Source: Pristionchus mayeri
Taxonomy: Eukaryota > Nematoda > Chromadorea > Rhabditida > Neodiplogasteridae
Direction of reading: 5' to 3'
Length of the DNA: 64,000 nt
NCBI GenBank assembly: GCA_036245805.1
Contig: BTRK01000001.1
Coordinates: 7,254,001 to 7,318,000, forward strand
Below, piece after piece: positions 10,708 to 21,680 of this stretch. Each line of letters starts with the position of its first letter. Positions within the stretch are counted from its first letter, which is position 1. Below the pieces are notes generated by a model. It made no database searches. It saw only the letters and a list, made by a program, of their open reading frames with translations, and had not been told where the DNA came from. The position numbers and the translations under genes were made by a program.

Positions 10708-11327
10708 CAGTCCTGTTGGTTTCCCATGTGAACACGTTGCGCTCCGAGTAACCCCCAGTAACCCCCACTGACCCCACGGGTCTAGCACGTTCATTTTTGA
10801 GAGAATCGTGCTTAAATTGGTTTTGTTGTGTTCTGCATGCAATTCTGCATCGAATCATATTCAATTTGTACTATTAAAAGTTGAAATATTTCGGGAAATT
10901 AATTTTGAAGTTGTCGAAAAGAAAAAAATCACTTCCCGGTTCACAATACGGTACTCAAGAAAAATCAGTTCGCGGTTCGCGTTTTGGCAACTTGCCAGCT
11001 GGCTACGTGGATTAACTTCGATTTTTGCTTTCAATGCGTATCTTCGCTGTTTTATTAATTATTGTCTACTTATTGCCGTCTCAGAACATTGGCGACTCGT
11101 ACTGCAAGCTGATCCAAGGCGGACATCGACTGGAGTAATCTGTCAGATGAGTGATTTCCCCATATTTATATTTCCTTTGAACGGTTCAGTAAAGGCTTGT
11201 GCTGTAGGTTGTAGGTGACCGATGCCTTCTTTATCGGTCGAGGAACAATGGAACAGGAATACAACACGGTTCTTCTTCAACTGGACAACAATGAGATGAG
11301 TAATTTTGTACAATTAATTTACACAAT
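10708..11327 (+). repeat. Left terminal inverted repeat, 620 bp
   Basis: The outer end CAGTCCTGTTGG lies next to TA. The inner end AATTTACACAAT is where the match to the right arm stops. It contains a GGGGTTACTGGGGGTTACT-type subterminal duplication near the outer end (10,748-10,768 as CCCCCAGTAACCCCC), a possible transposase-binding site. Confidence 0.9.
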
Positions 11328-11411
11328 GATTGCCTAGTTATCGTCTGTCTCTTGAGAGTTTCTAGCTGCCATTCGATTATCTCTTCTAGTCAGGTTGTAA
11401 TTGTATCTGAA

Positions 11412-12781
11412 TTATATACGGAGCTTGCTAAACCGTGGAAATACAAACCTACGAACACAATTCTTCCAAACACTAGGAGTCTTATTAGGATTGGGCTCCT
11501 TAAACTTTCTAACGGCCTGAAAAAAATATAGCTCACAGCAGAATGATATTTGCGTTGAAACCTCATAGACGAAGTCCATTCTGGTTTGTTCTCTCTCCTC
11601 AATTTTCATTCCACTTTCATTGGGAAGTTGAACTTTGTCAAAAAGAATTCTCGAAAAATGAAGTTCACTCTTGTGTAAGCGTGAGAGACGTGAAAGCTCT
11701 TCGTCCGAAACAAATTTTGGTCCCGTATCTGAATATTGAAAACATAATGCGGCTTGTGAAGAATGTAATTTACATTCGTCCGTAGGCTTAGTCATCATTG
11801 TTTTAGCGATTTGTTCTAGCAATGAGTCCTGCCTGTCCATTCTCTTCATCAGTTCAACGAACTAAATGAGTGTTGAATGCACATTTCTTCTCAGATTCAT
11901 ACCGGAGATGATGAGAAGGGAAGGGACTGAGAAGAAGGAAGAGAAGGAGAAGAAGGAGGAGAAACCGACGGAGTATGAGGGGAATAGGACGGAGAGCCAA
12001 GGCTGCTCGAGTATCGGAGAGGAGAAGGAGGCGCACTTCTCTGGCCACTTCCCACTCTTGCGAGATTGGGAATGTGACCACATCTGGTACGTAATAAAGA
12101 TATCATTCAAACTGCTATTTGTTGTACGCATGCACACGTATATCACCTTGGATCTGTAGCCTTAGCTTTCTTAACGACCTTCTTCTTCGATGGAGAAGGT
12201 GGTTCGACTGAAAGAATATGCCAATCTCCCACTTGTTTATTCACTGATTACCAGTATGATCTTTCACTATACCTTTTACTCTTGCAGTTCTTTTATGTAC
12301 AGGCAATTCGAATATATCCATCCCAACTGACATTGCTCTGTAGTCTCTATTGATGCCTGACATATTTTCCTAATATTTTTTCCAGATAGCGATTACTCAC
12401 TACTAGCACGCTTCTCTCTCGCAGTATCATCCTTGAACTCGAGTTTTGACACTTCTGTAGATCATTCTCATTTATATAAAACCAGAAGAAGTAACAACCT
12501 TTTCCGAGAGATTTGAGGTGAAGGAGACAGGCCTTTTGCGTTCCCGAAGTAACAACCTTTCTACTGAACAGAGTTCCCAAATGATGTTCATATGTGATGT
12601 TTCCTCCTGGCGTCACACGTCCGTCTCTCAGTGTGTGCCCAGCGATTACTTCGTATTTCTCCTCATCGATATGTTTCACGAGAATAAAATCTCTCATGAC
12701 TGAAACGCGAATCTTAATTATTATAGAACACGAACCTTTCAGTGAGACAACATCATCATTCGAATAAGAACAAAGAAACAT
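11412..12781 (-). CDS. Accessory protein of the Tc1-type element, possibly BEN-like
   Basis: Seven exons join in frame with standard borders: 12781-12736, 12699-12499, 12454-12401, 12207-12147, 12083-11903, 11861-11562 and 11516-11412, giving 315 residues. The N-terminal part begins MFLCSYSNDDVVSLK and contains RDFILVKHIDEEKYEVIAG. A basic stretch (SPSKKKVVKKAK) and a Ser/Pro-rich linker follow. The C-terminal part has LLEQIAKTMMTK, EELSRLSRLHKSELHF, RMDFVYEAVRKFKEP and SVWKNCVRRFV. The N-terminal module plus a C-terminal helical domain ending in a W-K-x-C-V pattern recalls BEN-domain DNA-binding proteins, but this is only a resemblance. An intact frame over seven exons argues that the protein is under selection in the element. 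It shares a 210-bp divergent promoter region with the transposase. Confidence 0.7.
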
Positions 12782-12991
12782 TGTGAGCGTTCGCTGCTTA
12801 CTTGCTTGATTTTTACGACCTATTTACTTGTTTTCTTAGCCGAGCTTCTTTTCCGCCACTCGTTTCCCACTCTCAAGATAAATGTATGAAGAGCATTTAT
12901 CCCTTTGTGATCACAATGTTCGTCTGTATGTATCGTGTTGTTTGAATGGGCGTAATACTCGAATGCATAGTAATATTTATTATCAGAGGCT

Positions 12992-14318
12992 ATGGATGTT
13001 CCCTCATGCCGGGACTGCGTGACGAATGCAGTCCGATCGCAGCGCGCGATCTCCCTCAGTGCGAGACGCGCACACTCGAATCTGAATAAGGAGGGCATTA
13101 ACATCTCTTACGGATCAGTATTGACACATTACAAACGAGAGGAGAGGGAGGAAACAGGAGAGGGGAAGGAATATTGGTTAGCATTTTCTACTCAGGAATT
13201 TTCTATCGATTGAAATTGAACTGCCTTTTGCTCAGTTCCTATATTCTTGGAAATCGCACTGAGGAGGTTGCGGAGTTAGTGAAGCAGTTATGTGAAGAAG
13301 AGAGGGATTCAGATGAAGAGCTCGAGACAGAGCAGGATGAAAGTTGGAACTTGGTTTCAAGAATGAAAACACTCACTTTAGATTATTGACGAGTTGAAGG
13401 AGGAGTACGGAATCCCCATCACCCGATATGTCCTAAGGAGGTTGATGGAGATGAAGGGAGTGAAAACATACTCTGAAAAGTGAACCTTTCGATATGATTA
13501 TATTCTGCACCAAGATATTAATGATCAATAGAATATTCGTAGAAAAGTCCCGACCATCAATCCAACCCAAATGCAAAAGCGATACAAATATGTCGATGAT
13601 CTCATGGCCTCTAATGAAACTTTCGCCAATTGGGTAATAGTTAGGTCTTCTATATATTTTATTAGTAAAAATACTTTTAGATTTGGAGTGACGAATGTAC
13701 TGTACAGTTGGGCGGAAATCGTCGATTCATTCGTTCATCAAATCAGTATGATAAAAGAAGATTTACTAGCATTCATAAGTTCCCTAAAAAGGTACGCTAC
13801 AAAATTATTAGAAATAGTAAAGTAAATCTATTTTGCAGTATATGATTTGGGGAGCCATCACTTGGGATGGAGCAGGCCCTCTTGCATTCATTGAGCCGGG
13901 AGAGACTCTAAACGGACCGGCATATATGGGAATAATGAAGGATTTCTTGCTCCCATTAATTGACAACTGGAGAGGAAGGAGCGAGGCTGTCTATCAACAG
14001 GATAGAGCTCCATGTCACGTTGCGAAAACATCACAAGCTCAATTTGCCTATTGGAGGATCACGTTGGCTCCGTGGGCTCCGTCCTCTCCAGACATGAATC
14101 CCATCGAGTATATTTGGAGGGATTTGAAGATCTGGGTAAGGACGAATCGCAAGCCCAAGAGCCTATCTGATTTGAAGACTTCTATCCTACACTACTGGAC
14201 CCATATCCTTAGTAAAGACATTTGTAGGAAGTATATTAACCACGTTAAGAAGAATATGACATTAGTTCATAAAGTTAAAGGAGGCCCCATTATTGATAAA
14301 TGGAAGTATAACAATTAA
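12992..14318 (+). CDS. Tc1-type transposase, DD34E, six exons
   Basis: Exons 12992-13176, 13236-13353, 13382-13479, 13543-13633, 13681-13791 and 13839-14318 join in frame to about 360 residues. The N-terminus holds helix-turn-helix segments (GINISYGSVLTHYKRE; IDELKEEYGIPITRYVLRR). The catalytic triad is IWSDECTVQLGG, VYQQDRAPCHVAK and SSPDMNPIEYIWRDLK, with 34 residues between the second Asp and the Glu. Introns are very short; the second is 28 nt as modelled and should be checked. The start ATG at 12992 is the first in frame, and an upstream exon is possible. The protein mobilises the flanking 620-bp inverted repeats. Confidence 0.85.
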
Positions 14319-14330
14319 CTATAATAATTT

Positions 14331-14950
14331 ATTGTGTAAATTAATTGTACAAAATTACTCATCTCATTGTTGTCCAGTTGAAGAAGAACCGTGTTGTATT
14401 CCTGTTCCATTGTTCCTCGACCGATAAAGAAGGCATCGGTCACCTACAACCTACAGCACAAGCCTTTACTGAACCGTTCAAAGGAAATATAAATATGGGG
14501 AAATCACTCATCTGACAGATTACTCCAGTCGATGTCCGCCTTGGATCAGCTTGCAGTACGAGTCGCCAATGTTCTGAGACGGCAATAAGTAGACAATAAT
14601 TAATAAAACAGCGAAGATACGCATTGAAAGCAAAAATCGAAGTTAATCCACGTAGCCAGCTGGCAAGTTGCCAAAACGCGAACCGCGAACTGATTTTTCT
14701 TGAGTACCGTATTGTGAACCGGGAAGTGATTTTTTTCTTTTCGACAACTTCAAAATTAATTTCCCGAAATATTTCAACTTTTAATAGTACAAATTGAATA
14801 TGATTCGATGCAGAATTGCATGCAGAACACAACAAAACCAATTTAAGCACGATTCTCTCAAAAATGAACGTGCTAGACCCGTGGGGTCAGTGGGGGTTAC
14901 TGGGGGTTACTCGGAGCGCAACGTGTTCACATGGGAAACCAACAGGACTG
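14331..14950 (-). repeat. Right terminal inverted repeat, 620 bp
   Basis: This is the inverted copy of 10708-11327. The transposase stop codon (14316-14318) lies 12 bp before it. The outer end is followed by TA and then by an (AT)n run, which probably offered the TA target. Confidence 0.9.
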
Positions 14951-14953
14951 TAA

Positions 14954-15002
<49 letters not shown>
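14949..15002. repeat. (AT)n microsatellite at the right flank of the Tc1-type element
   Basis: An alternating TA run begins directly at the TA next to the element's right end. Confidence 0.9.
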
Positions 15003-15382
15003 CGATACGGGAGATACGGTACTTTTATTGATCAGAGGATACGCCTCTTTTATTCGTCCTTTTGTTAGTTGTTCACCATTGATATCCCCCGGAAACAGAA
15101 GTTCGCGCTTTTCGGTGCAAGTGGAACTGGCGGGCTGAGGTTTCGCTACGCGATCAAATGACCTTCCGTGTTTCTGAAGCAATCAGAGAAGCATGTTCTA
15201 TGCAATAAAAAATGATATCTTCGTTCTCATCTCGGCGAGTGAGAAATTCTGGACAGGTTGACTACAAAGTGCATTACGAACATATCAACTGAATTCTCAG
15301 AATATCGATCCATCCCTCCCCCCCCCCCACCTTATCTCGTGTGGATCGTGTTTACCGTATCCCCAGATTATCGATTGATCAC

Positions 15383-16136
15383 CTTATACTGTGCAGGCAC
15401 TCCTGCGATAATGTCCACGAGCTTCGGCTGGGAGGAGAGACCGTGCTTCTGAGAGATCTGAAAGAACGGAAATCACTCATCATCCATTCATTTAATTATA
15501 TGTAGTTCTCTCGATACCCATTTCGCATCAAATTCGTAAACTGCGTGCTCACTATCATATTTCCATGCCACATAAAACTGGCCAGTGTCAAAATTATCTT
15601 TATTATAGTATTTTAAAGATTGTTTTCCCAATGCTTGATCTGTTCTGAACTGCCCCGACACTTCCAGCATCTCAATATACCACTCGTGATGTCCAATTTC
15701 ACCTGGCGCATTCCCAATTCAACTGGCTAAGTATTTTACGTTTTATCCGCTGCTTTAAAATTTTCAGGCAAGTCTTGAACACTGTTTGACCTCTTCAACT
15801 GCGCGCAGCTACACGGATGGAACCTATTTGGCCTATGCTGCTTCTCTTCAACTCACATCGCACTTGAGCCGATTCAGATTGACGTCCTTTCCACTTTCGT
15901 GCGCCGCGATAAGCGAAGCAACGATCTCGTTGACCTGAACACGGTAGGGTTACTGTATCCATACACGGGTTATTGTATCGTATGTTATGGTCACTATATT
16001 GCCAATAATGACTAATAGCGCAACCCCACACTGCCTAGTAGGTAGTGCCAACTGCAGTATCCCATCCGGGAATGATATTACTGTAGTCAGGCTACGGTAT
16101 CCTTACCGTAAGCGCCATTCGCTCTCTCGCCGACAT
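15383..16136 (-). pseudogene. elp3: ELP3 (elongator acetyltransferase) N-terminal exons, truncated
   Basis: Three minus-strand exons match the N-terminus of ELP3, the radical-SAM/acetyltransferase subunit of Elongator that acts on wobble-uridine of tRNA. Exon 16136-16107 (possibly starting further upstream) ends ARERMALT. Exon 15934-15857 codes 26 residues (VNEIVASLIAAHESGKDVNL, then NRLKCD). Exon 15457-15383 codes 25 residues ([20 protein letters not shown], then YK). These align with the ELP3 stretch LTIGDVIKQLIEAHEQGKD...[20 protein letters not shown]. All splice borders are canonical. Nothing resembling the radical-SAM or GNAT domains follows downstream, where an AT run and the Tc1-type element begin. 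Only about 60 of about 550 residues remain, so this is a fragment. Confidence 0.82.
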
Positions 16137-16455
16137 CGACAGCGCGCCGGGCGTGAGAGAGGAGGGAGCATCACCATCTCGAGAGACGATCGACAACTGA
16201 GGGTTACTGCACCTGGAAGAGACAGATTAGGAACACAAGATCATTCTCGACATCCCATCAAGACAGCTGAACTGACATAATGTAACAGAAACTGCAATCT
16301 AGAGGGTGTGAACTAGTGTGGCAAAATGGTTCACGGATATCCGATTTCCGGTCTCTTTCGAATCACCCGCACCAAGCGTCACGTGCCGCGCACTCTCGAC
16401 GGCTGTCCCGCCTTCAAGCGCGCGAGCCGTTTTTGCGGCTCGAAAACGGCACTAC
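16137..16455. other. No gene seen; GC-rich repeat with CGAGCC palindromes
   Basis: The part from about 16310 resembles a repeat that also appears around 33,100-33,280 (GGATATCC, CGAAACGGGTT words) and continues on the other side of the MITE to about 16,760. Confidence 0.4.
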
Positions 16456-16531
16456 GTCGGATGAGAACTATGACGTCATGCCGTCTTTGATATATCAAAG
16501 ACAGCATGACGTACCATTGTTCTCATCCGAC
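16456..16531. mobile_element. 76-bp palindromic MITE (GTCGGATGAGAAC family)
   Basis: The ends are GTCGGATGAGAACTATGACG and its complement-like CATTGTTCTCATCCGAC. The centre is the palindrome GTCTTTGATATATCAAAGAC. Relatives are at 33,705, 39,076, 53,941 and, in longer form, at 21,961 and 58,378. Confidence 0.85.
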
Positions 16532-17166
16532 CTCAAAAACCCTCGAAAACGAAAAAAAAGCCCCTCGAAAACGAGTCCAGAAGAGAGCGCCCCTCGTTGT
16601 GATCTACCATTCCCGTCTCGGGTGCGAGCCATTTTTGAGCCGCTCCGAAACGGGTTAGCCGTGGGAAGGCGCGGAACGCAACGCACGTAGTGAGTTATTC
16701 GGGCAACCCGTATTCGAGCCGCCGAGCCGATCAAAATGTTGAGCTATTGAGCTTTTTTCAACCCTAGTGTGAACTTCAATTTTTGCCGAAGTTATCGATG
16801 CATTGACTTACCTTGAGGCAAAAGACAATTTTAATCACAGATAGACTTCACGCCACAGACGTGTCAGATTCAACCGAATCTCATCAACATTCAAAAAAGG
16901 CAAAAAAAAGATTTATCCAATTAGTAGCAATTAAAAGATCAGCAACACTCCAATTGTGATGGAACAGTAATCATATTTCAACATCCACAACACTTACAAA
17001 TGTAATCTATCTTACAACGAAAATATGTAAGTGCTTGGGCACGGTAGATCACTGGGAGATACACAAGGCGATACGGTAGAGATCATAAATCACTTCTTGG
17101 GACTAATATTACACTTTGAACAAAGGTGTCGGAGTGAAGCAGCGTTGAGACATTGGCGACGAGGAG

Positions 17167-17337
17167 CTAGTTCAGCTTCTTGAATCCGCTGTCGTTGGAG
17201 TGCTCACGGAAGCAGCGACGGCACATCTCGAGACCGTATTTGCGGATCAGTCCATGGTGGTTTGAGCAGACACGGTAAGTGCGCGATCCAGGTCCGTAGT
17301 TACGAGGGTGGGAGAGCCACATGTTGGCGAAACCCAT
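17167..17337 (-). pseudogene. rps-29: 40S ribosomal protein S29, intronless copy with altered zinc ligand
   Basis: A 56-residue frame starts at ATG 17337 with [20 protein letters not shown], contains [20 protein letters not shown] and ends DSGFKKLN. This is S29 (uS14) at its normal length. S29 binds one zinc through C21-x2-C24 and C39-x2-C42. Here residue 21 is Tyr (TAC where TGC is expected) while C24, C39 and C42 remain, so zinc binding should be impaired. The copy has no introns, and the sequence upstream of the ATG (about 17,370-17,640) is repeat DNA matching 19,590-19,840. It is most likely a retrocopy or moved fragment. The open frame means expression cannot be excluded. Confidence 0.8.
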
Positions 17338-17369
17338 TTTGATGCGGAGCTTAAACTGGGGGTAATTAA

Positions 17370-17640
17370 ACTGTTCGTGACTTTCAGCGCGTTCCCGCCT
17401 TACAATGTTGTAGGCTTTTCCGTTATGAAAAATTTTTCGCCCTTTTTCATCATCACTATACCCGCATCGTACTCGCTTCATCTTCTATTAATGTAAACAT
17501 AAGCACTGCAGTGGCAATCACAACCTCGACTGAGATTTTAATTCAAAATCATCATTTTCACCACCCCGCATTTCCGCGTTTCACGTCTTCTACTAGTAAA
17601 GACGAAACAGCGAGGACCATAAATAGATGCTCTCTGCATT
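17370..17640. repeat. Fragment of the 18,536-19,917 TIR element
   Basis: The order TTTCA.CGCG, TACAATGTTGT, ACTATACCCGCATC, CTATTAATGT, CAATCACA, CACTTCCGCG-like words and CTACTAGT matches 19,590-19,840. It abuts the S29 start codon. Confidence 0.65.
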
Positions 17641-17650
17641 TACTGATCAC

Positions 17651-18300
17651 CTCAAGCAGCTTTCTCATTTGAAGCACGTCTCCGTAGAAGCCGGACGTTG
17701 CGAACACGATGTTGTCCGAGCTGTGAATATTTGTATATATAAATTTTCGTACACAATTTGAGAAAGAAGCTGCTTAGGCTCGGCTTGAGAATAGGGTTTG
17801 GTATAGCTTAAAAGAAGAGAAGTCCCAATGTACTTGAGCTACTCACAGCGCGTGGATCTTGTCGACCTCTCGGTTGATGACGTTGATGTCGCCCGCGGTC
17901 ATTCTCGTAGATGATGCAGTGACGACGAAGTTGTCGTCAGCGACGGCGGCAGCCGATCTAAGGGAATATGTTGTATCGTTGGGTATGCCGTTACTCACAA
18001 GATCCTGCGCGTCACCCTTTTCCTCCCCGTTAGCGACGGCTAGTGACTATTTTCTCCCCTTTGTTATTACATTTCCCCCCTCAACCATCAACTGTCCCCA
18101 AACGCTCGTTGAGAGGCAGGAACACAATAAACACTCTGAATACAACTTTAACTTGCGCACAATCCGCCTCGTACCATGACTCATACCAAGCCTAAGATGC
18201 CAAAATAGTGCACTAAGTTAAAGGTTCACTCACCCTCCCTTCATCGAGTAGCAGGGGTCAAAAAGTACGTCGAAAATGACCCAGCGTGCCCTACTCGTTT
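17651..18300 (-). pseudogene. pbs-6: Proteasome beta-6 (PSMB1/PBS-6) N-terminal exons, truncated
   Basis: Minus-strand exons with canonical borders are: one ending at 18234 (SMKGG, preceded in frame by WVIFDVLFDPCY), 17957-17847 (AAVADDNFVVTASSTRMTAG, then DINVINREVDKIHA) and 17720-17651 (SDNIVFATSGFYGDVLQMRK, then LLE). They join in phase. They match the start of the beta-6 subunit of the 20S core (GG..LAIAGEDF..VASDTR...SGFHGDCL). Beta-6 is a non-catalytic ring subunit. After LLE a donor follows, but the next 280 bp are repeat DNA and then S29, so about two thirds of the protein is absent. It is called a fragment. Confidence 0.8.
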
Positions 18301-18422
18301 TGTGGCGGTTGGAAATTTTTAGGCAAAACGTACCCCTCTCCGAAGGCGGGGAAAAATTTGGGAAAATATTTTAACCATAAACTATAATATAAATATCATG
18401 TACTGTGAAAACAGAATGCGTA

Positions 18423-18541
18423 GTCCGTGGTGTGGTGGGCGAGATCTATCACATTTTGCTGTATTACTCGCGGAACTTTTTTTCTCCCACGTTCCGCGAG
18501 TATTACAACAAAATGTGATAACTCTCGCACACCACGTACAC
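18423..18541. mobile_element. Hairpin MITE, about 120 bp
   Basis: Arms GATCTATCACATTTTGCTGT..CTCGCGGAAC and GTTCCGCGAG..ACAAAATGTGATA pair around a T-rich loop at 18,477-18,489. It touches the next TIR element. Confidence 0.75.
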
Positions 18542-19917
18542 TAGAATTGCTGCAGAGGAATAGGTGCTGTATGAGATAAGTATTATTGTACGAGATGTGA
18601 AAGCGGGATTGCTGTCAGCAGTTTCGTCGTGACTAGTAGGAGATGCGCAACACGGAAGTGCGCGGTGGCGAAATCGTAATTTAGAATTGAAATTGCAATA
18701 GAGGGTGTGATTGACGCTGCAATGGATTTGCCGACATTAATAGAGAATGAAGGGTGTAGGATGCGGGTATAGTACATTTGGCAAAACATTTCAAGATTTC
18801 AACTTTTTCGCCATTTTTCAGGCCAAAATTTTCAACAGAAAAATCGAATTTCAACATGTCTTCGAAAAGTGAACAATTTAAGGATTTTCTGGCGTATTTT
18901 CGTGTGTAGAATTCGAATTTCGATATCCCAGGTCACCAAAATGTAAAGTGAAAATGATATAGTCGAAAAACTTCACGTCGTTTCGCATGAAGAATTTCAA
19001 ATGATCTCGTCTAAATGACGTCAACGTTGATGGATTCTAATTTCCTTGTAGCTTCTGGCATAACTTTTCATGCTCTTTCGAATGAGCTATTGCACGATAT
19101 CGAAATCTAAAGTTTCCTAAAATTTGTCTCGAAGAGCGTCATCGTTGAGCGCGATTTTCGGTCCTTATAGCGTAAAAATCCACTCCGCCAAAGAGTGCAT
19201 TTTATTCAGCATTAAAAACTACACAATATATGTGAAATTCGAGATGTGGAACCTACATCTTCATGTGCATTCATGCCATGATCTACCAAAAGTGATGAAA
19301 AAGTTCACTCTTCGAGCTCTATCTGACGTCAATGTTGATGGATTCTTGTTTCCTTTTGCGTTTCTAACATAACTTTTTATGTTCTTTCGAATGCGCTATA
19401 GCACGCCTTCGAAATCTGAAATTTGAAAAATCGATTTCGGTGGATCAAAAATTGATATTTCGGGTCACGCTTCCGGTTGAAAAGATATTTGGCCCGAGGG
19501 GTCATGTTCCCAAAGTAAGAGCTCCGGGTGACCATTTTGTCAGAGTTGTGCCATCCTACCTGCATTCTTACAGAGAACGGGTTTTAAATAGTGCGCAACT
19601 TTCAACGCGATCCCTTTTTACAATGTTGTCTGTGTTCGGGATATGAAAATATATTTTTTAAAATTTGCTGTCGTTTGCATACTATACCCGCATCCTACAC
19701 CCTTCATTCTCTATTAATGTCGGCAAATCCATTGCAGCGTCAATCACACCCTCTATTGCAATTTCAATTCTAAATTACGATTTCGCCACCGCGCACTTCC
19801 GTGTTGCGCATCTCCTACTAGTCACGACGAAACTGCTGACAGCAATCCCGCTTTCACATCTCGTACAATAATACTTATCTCATACAGCACCTATTCCTCT
19901 GCAGCAATTCTAGTGTA
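18536..19917. mobile_element. Non-autonomous TIR element, 1.38 kb
   Basis: Terminal repeats of about 240 bp (18,536-18,785 and 19,676-19,917) begin ACTAGAATTGCTGCAGAGGA and are flanked by GTAC, which may be a 4-bp target duplication or part of the palindrome. The arms encode the same 68-codon frame, so they are nearly identical. The inner 0.9 kb is noncoding and holds degenerate TTTCGAAATCTGAAATTT-type repeats. Confidence 0.82.
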
Positions 19918-20107
19918 CTATTTTCACCTCTCTTCTCGTTCTCCTCCATCATCAACGGCAGTGAGTGGGCGCACTTCTTCTCCTATCCGTATCCCTCCAG
20001 GAAATCAGAGGCGTTCACGAGATCGAGGGGGGCGCCTGAGAAAGACGAATGCATGTTCTCAACTCTTGAATTACCGTATCCACTCCTCCTTTCATAATCC
20101 TACCCTT

Positions 20108-20331
20108 CTCTGGTATGTTTTCCCCAGTAGGAGCCTACGTAGGCTCCTACTAGGGTGAAAATCTCATTGTTCTCCATACTCTCTCATCACTCGAGACTAG
20201 GTTCCAACTAGGGTGTCTAGGGTGTAGGTCCCTACTAGGGTCTCTAGAGTGATGAGAGAGTATGGAGAACAATGAGATTTTCAACCTAGTAGGACCCTAC
20301 GTAGGATTCTACTGGGGAAACCATACCAGAG
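20108..20331. mobile_element. Hairpin MITE, 224 bp
   Basis: Left arm CTCTGGTATGTTTTCCCCAG pairs with the right end CTGGGGAAACCATACCAGAG. Inner copies of CTACGTAG and of TCTCATTGTTCTCCATACTC are also paired, and the centre is near 20,215. Confidence 0.88.
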
Positions 20332-20411
20332 TTATCCTCGACCTCTAGTTGTCTGGTGCTGACGTAATCCCACTCCCTTCGCCTCCCTTCAACTAACCAT
20401 CTCTCTCAGCT

Positions 20412-20455
20412 CACGGCCCGTTAAACAGTGGAAAAGTAGTCCGGCAGAAAACCGC
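20412..20455 (+). repeat. Left terminal sequence of the RAG1/Transib-like transposon
   Basis: CACGGCC, then 26 bp, then the A-rich block CAGAAAACC followed by GCGACGC. Compare the right end. Confidence 0.75.
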
Positions 20456-20795
20456 GACGCGGACCAGTTAGCGATACTTAAAACTTCGTAAAATTACCGT
20501 AGATTGGCCAGTTCCCGGTCTTAAAAATACGGCGCTCCCTCATTTTTTTGAACGGAGAGAGAAGGTTAAATGGCCCCAATTCGTTAGTTGTTTACTTATA
20601 TTTTTCATAGTGGCAGGAATATTTATCGCTATCGAGTCCGCCATCAGACCATGCTTTAATATCCGGAATGTCATCGCGATTTTAAATGTTATTACGTGTT
20701 TTACAAATTCGCGTTTTTCTGCCAGAATTCACTTGTTTTGTTCTATGATGAGCGGATGCTAGCGACTAATTTTTAGTCGTAGCAGAAATTGATTA

Positions 20796-21095
20796 CTACA
20801 TCCATTTAAGCTTGTGTTGACGTAAAATTGGCGCTCTCATTGTTATTTTTAAAAAAGTTATTACGTCTCGCGGATGGATATGTCGTTGCATTTTTGTCGC
20901 GTTTTTTGTAAACTTTGATCTGTCTTGAGCGCTTAGTTTCACCAATGCCTTCATACAAGCAGAAGTTGGCTAATGCATCCATTTGAGCTTCTATTGCCGT
21001 AAAAGTGGCGCTCTCATCGTTATTTGTTATACTGTTATTATCCATCGCTGATGGGTATGTCGTTGCATGCTCATCGCGTTCGTTGCAATCAAAGT
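20796..21095 (-). repeat. Tandem pair of about 180-bp units with a short coding module
   Basis: Two direct units share CATCCATTTRAGCTT, GTGGCGCTCTCAT.GTTATTT and ATGTCGTTGCATG-type words. On minus both encode a related peptide (NNDESATFTAIEAQMD and NNNESANFTSTQA) preceded by a NATTYPSA motif. This may be a repeated exon or a subterminal repeat of the transposon. Confidence 0.5.
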
Positions 21096-21680
21096 TTCAT
21101 TCGCACAAATATTGTCTGCTCTTTTTTCTCTGTTGCGCGGAATGCATATTTGAATTATCGTTCGATCATTGCGTGATGCAAATTACTCCGTGCAGATCGG
21201 GTTTGCCTCGTGCGATCGAGCCGATTCGTGGAAGCTTGGATCTGTGGTCTCCTGAACTCATTGACTCGTGAACGCCACCAAGGATGCAGACGCCTCATCC
21301 CTTCCCACCTTATCCGTCTCCAGATATCTTTTTTAACTGTTTTTAAATGTTTTGATATGGGAGTAAATTTATATAAACACTGTCTGTTTTGTGACTGAAA
21401 TATTGGGTACATTCTGTGGTTTTTGGGACTCAGCAGCAATCTTGTCCGGGCGTTGATGCCTGGATGTCTTTATAACTTAGTATTCATGGCGTTTATTTTA
21501 AGAGCAGCGTGGAATGTAACAATTTCATTCGCTTGCCCTCAACCGGCCGCCACGTCATACGGAGATATGTGAGTTGCTCTTCCCTCTTAAAATGACCGTT
21601 GAATATTTTATACCTTACACTACCATGTGAATTATTGCTAATCGTGCAGGTTGAATCCTCCTCCTCCCCCTTCCCTTCCC
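21096..21680. other. No gene seen inside the transposon's left part
   Basis: Short open frames only. A TGCAG acceptor at 21,650 precedes the first ATG of the next gene. Confidence 0.4.

Larger units (their letters stand above)
10708..14950. mobile_element. Tc1-type element with 620-bp terminal inverted repeats and two genes
   Basis: The arms 10708-11327 and 14331-14950 are inverted copies of exactly 620 bp. They start CAGTCCTGTTGGTTTCCC and end ...AATTTACACAAT at the inner side. The element is flanked by TA on both sides (10706-10707 and 14951-14952), the Tc1/mariner target. A 136-codon frame in each arm is identical between arms, so at least 411 bp match perfectly, implying recent movement or gene conversion. 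Between the arms lie two divergent intron-containing genes: a DD34E transposase on plus (12992-14318) and an accessory gene on minus (12781-11412), 210 bp apart. Tc1 elements normally have short repeats and one gene. Confidence 0.92.

Noticed and set aside
10808..11218. 136-codon frame present in both TIRs of the Tc1-type element
   Set aside because: It begins and ends within the repeat, shows no domain, and its identity simply reflects the identical arms.
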